Assembly (NCBI RefSeq): GCF_016757755.1 | Contig: NZ_CP068437.1 | Coordinates: 186,001 to 250,000, forward strand | DNA: 64,000 nt | DNA from: Shewanella sp. KX20019 | GTDB lineage: Bacteria > Pseudomonadota > Gammaproteobacteria > Enterobacterales > Shewanellaceae | Direction: 5' to 3' | Shown: in pieces, positions 62,389 to 64,000 of the stretch | Layout: each line of letters starts with the position of its first letter | How positions within the stretch are numbered: position 1 is the stretch's first letter | Notes under the pieces: model-generated | Seen by the model: the letters and a program-made list of their open reading frames with translations, nothing else | The model's database searches: none | What the model was told of the DNA's origin: nothing | Program-made: the position numbers and the translations under genes

Positions 62389-62835
62389 ATGAAATATTTA
62401 TTAATCGTAATGGTTATCTCAATTTTTTTAATATCAACAGAGAGTGCTGCAAAACGACGAGCTTTTTTTGGTGATGTTTTACTCACAGATATTGAGCCTA
62501 AAAGTGATTATTTATGGCAACGTACGAATAAAACTCCCGCTAAATATCCGATGGAAATGGCGCGTGCAGGTATTGCAGGTTGTGCAATTTTGTCCTTTAA
62601 TATTTCTGATTCTGGTGCAACTGAAAATGTGCAAGTTATAAAGTCTGTCCCGAATAAGGATCTTGGTAAACATTCACGCTACATGGTAAAGAAGTGGCGC
62701 TGGGATGCCACTAATAGTGACAGTAATCCAGCTTCAGAAAAACGTACTCTCAGAATGGATTATTGTATTGGCGAAGAGTCTGCTGAAAAGTCGCTACAGT
62801 TGTGTAAACAGCAAACACAGCTTGCATGTAGTTAA
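62389..62835 (+). CDS. secreted stand-alone TonB C-terminal-like protein
   Basis: The 148-residue protein has a signal peptide ending ESAA, followed by a compact domain with KYPMEMARAGIAGCAILSFNISDSGATENVQVIKSVPNKDLGKHSRYMVKKWRW in overlapping parts, which resembles the TonB_C domain. It lacks the membrane anchor and proline-rich spacer of an energy transducer. Four Cys are present. A role in the periplasm is likely, energy transduction is not. Confidence 0.65.
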   Translation: MKYLLIVMVISIFLISTESAAKRRAFFGDVLLTDIEPKSDYLWQRTNKTPAKYPMEMARAGIAGCAILSFNISDSGATENVQVIKSVPNKDLGKHSRYMVKKWRWDATNSDSNPASEKRTLRMDYCIGEESAEKSLQLCKQQTQLACS

Positions 62836-62944
62836 TTAATCGCAGCGGTTAATAAAATGACCAGGTTATAGTTGCTGTGTATAAGCAGCTATAACTCCAA
62901 TTTGATAATACAAATACACCAGCATATGAACTGAAGCTGCAGTG

Positions 62945-63898
62945 CTATGAGCAATAAAGTCTTTTTATTGTGTCTCTGAGCCAGTTAATTTTGGGGTTAT
63001 GTCCATTGCGTTTGTGCCATAGCATGGTGAACGGCGTGAGTAACTTGTCGAGATACTCCTTATCTAAAGGGATGGGCAAGCTGACGAGATCAAAGCGCAT
63101 GTGCTGTACATATTGTTGGCAGTATTTAGGCGCCGTCGTGAACATATCATGCCCAGGTTGAGCGGCCATAAACAGCGATTGCTCAAAGCTGTTCATTGTC
63201 AGTGCGACGTTACGGGTTAGCCCCATCTCCAGTAACACTTCGTCGAGCGCCCAAGTTTCACTCTTTTCCCAAACAATATTGATATGGGCGTATTTGAGGA
63301 ATGTCTCTAAGTTCCACTCCTCTTGCAGTGCTGGATGGTCTTTATGCAAGTACACCATGGGAAGATCGGTGAACAGTACCTCAAAGTCGATAAAGTAGGG
63401 TAGCAGGTCTAGCAACTCTTTTGAGCGTGGGTGACTCTCTCTACCGGAAAAACCGATATCAGCATCGCCGCAAATAATTGACTCTAACGAATCATAATCC
63501 CATGTTTGCACTTTCACTTTTGCATCAGGATATTTTTGATAAATTGACTGAGCTAATTGATTAAACATGATCAGTAGCAACGGTGATTCCATTGCTAAAT
63601 TAAAATGCACTCCATTAGGTACTTCATCGCCACGTTTCTCTAAGATCTGGCTGCCCATTTGCAGCCACTCGGCAAGATCTTCCTCAATACTTTGCGCTAG
63701 AGGCGTGGGCCTCAAGCCTTGAGGCGTTTTTACAAACAGAGGATCGTCAAACCAGTCTCTAAGTTTCTTAAGTGCCTTACTTACCGTTGAGGGGGTAACA
63801 TTTAGCTTCTTAGCGGTTCTAGACACATTCTGTTCTTTGAGTAAGATTTGTAGTGTGAACAACAAATTAAGATCAAGTCGTGCTAACGATTTCTTCAT
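62945..63898 (-). CDS. yidZ: YidZ-like LysR family regulator
   Basis: The 317-residue protein matches E. coli YidZ throughout: MKKSLARLDLNLLF..., VTPSTVSKALKKLRDWFDDPLFV, NWDYDSL-like TWDYDSLESI, IGFSGRESHPRSKELL, SFEQSLFMAAQP and LLWHKRNGHNPKINWLRDTIKRLY. YidZ is reported to affect survival under nitric oxide. The ATG at 63898 corresponds to the E. coli start; an upstream GTG at 63907 is not supported. No obvious target gene is adjacent. Confidence 0.9.
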   Translation of the reverse strand: MKKSLARLDLNLLFTLQILLKEQNVSRTAKKLNVTPSTVSKALKKLRDWFDDPLFVKTPQGLRPTPLAQSIEEDLAEWLQMGSQILEKRGDEVPNGVHFNLAMESPLLLIMFNQLAQSIYQKYPDAKVKVQTWDYDSLESIICGDADIGFSGRESHPRSKELLDLLPYFIDFEVLFTDLPMVYLHKDHPALQEEWNLETFLKYAHINIVWEKSETWALDEVLLEMGLTRNVALTMNSFEQSLFMAAQPGHDMFTTAPKYCQQYVQHMRFDLVSLPIPLDKEYLDKLLTPFTMLWHKRNGHNPKINWLRDTIKRLYCS

Positions 63899-64000
63899 TG
63901 GAACCACGGTGAATGGGAGACCCCAATAATAGTATTAGAGTGAGGCTAATAAGGCTACCTAGTAGTAATATTATCAGCAACATATTTAACGCGCTCACTC

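Noticed and set aside
1..64000. tRNA, rRNA, transposase, integrase or phage genes
   Set aside because: None could be recognised on either strand by reading; a covariance-model scan would be needed to exclude tRNA genes firmly.

Overview
The window looks like chromosomal DNA of a Shewanella-like marine gammaproteobacterium. The evidence is an urocanate reductase (UrdA) with ApbE, an arylsulfate sulfotransferase with its own DsbL/DsbI pair, an octaheme cytochrome lipoprotein, a TonB2-type energy cluster (DUF3450-ExbB-ExbB-ExbD-TonB-TPR), and housekeeping genes (gor, prlC, rlmJ, rsmJ, yidZ-like) close to their enterobacterial counterparts. I found no tRNA, rRNA, CRISPR array, transposase or prophage. 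Taxonomy and functions are inferred by reading; no search was run.

Layout. 1-2.1 kb: a small membrane protein, a YeiH-type exporter and a small lipoprotein. 2.1-14 kb: a Fur-box-preceded run of nine same-strand genes: TonB-dependent receptor, M16 protease lipoprotein, YddA/SbmA-like ABC transporter, DUF3450, two ExbB-type proteins, ExbD, TonB and a TPR protein. This is a protease-associated import system with its own energy complex. 14-19.8 kb: a secreted orphan, then an arylsulfate sulfotransferase module (outer-membrane channel, ASST, DsbI, DsbL) with a divergent TetR regulator. 19.8-25.3 kb: gor, a small periplasmic protein, an outer-membrane protein and prlC. 25.3-32 kb: an anaerobic urocanate-reduction module (outer-membrane channel, UrdA, ApbE and an unlisted 32-residue membrane peptide) with a LuxR-type regulator and a two-component system upstream.

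32.5-39.2 kb: thioesterase, GST, Tag-like glycosylase and an AcrAB-type RND pump. 39.3-46.6 kb: an NtrB/NtrC-like pair divergent from a HlyD-ABC-FtsX exporter, with a sigma-54-like promoter and two palindromic upstream sites between them. 46.8-49.5 kb: an AbgT-family transporter and, upstream on the same strand, two homologous terminator-bearing modules that look like tandem sibling small RNAs or leader elements. 49.5-54.5 kb: a LemA/DUF3137/lytic transglycosylase cluster, a MATE pump and its LysR neighbour. 54.7-58.2 kb: an M28 peptidase, a compound minisatellite, rlmJ and rsmJ. 58.9-64 kb: an octaheme lipoprotein with an Ig/cadherin-like domain, an AraC regulator, a possible gene remnant, two small orphan proteins and a YidZ-like LysR regulator.

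Systems worth most attention: the tandem RNA-like modules at 48653-49032, the complete protease-associated import operon at 2096-13989, the sigma-54/UAS architecture at 42063-42190, and the octaheme/cadherin lipoprotein. The E. coli neighbourhood gor-rlmJ-prlC-rsmJ appears here spread over 38 kb, with respiratory, efflux and cell-envelope genes between prlC and rlmJ.
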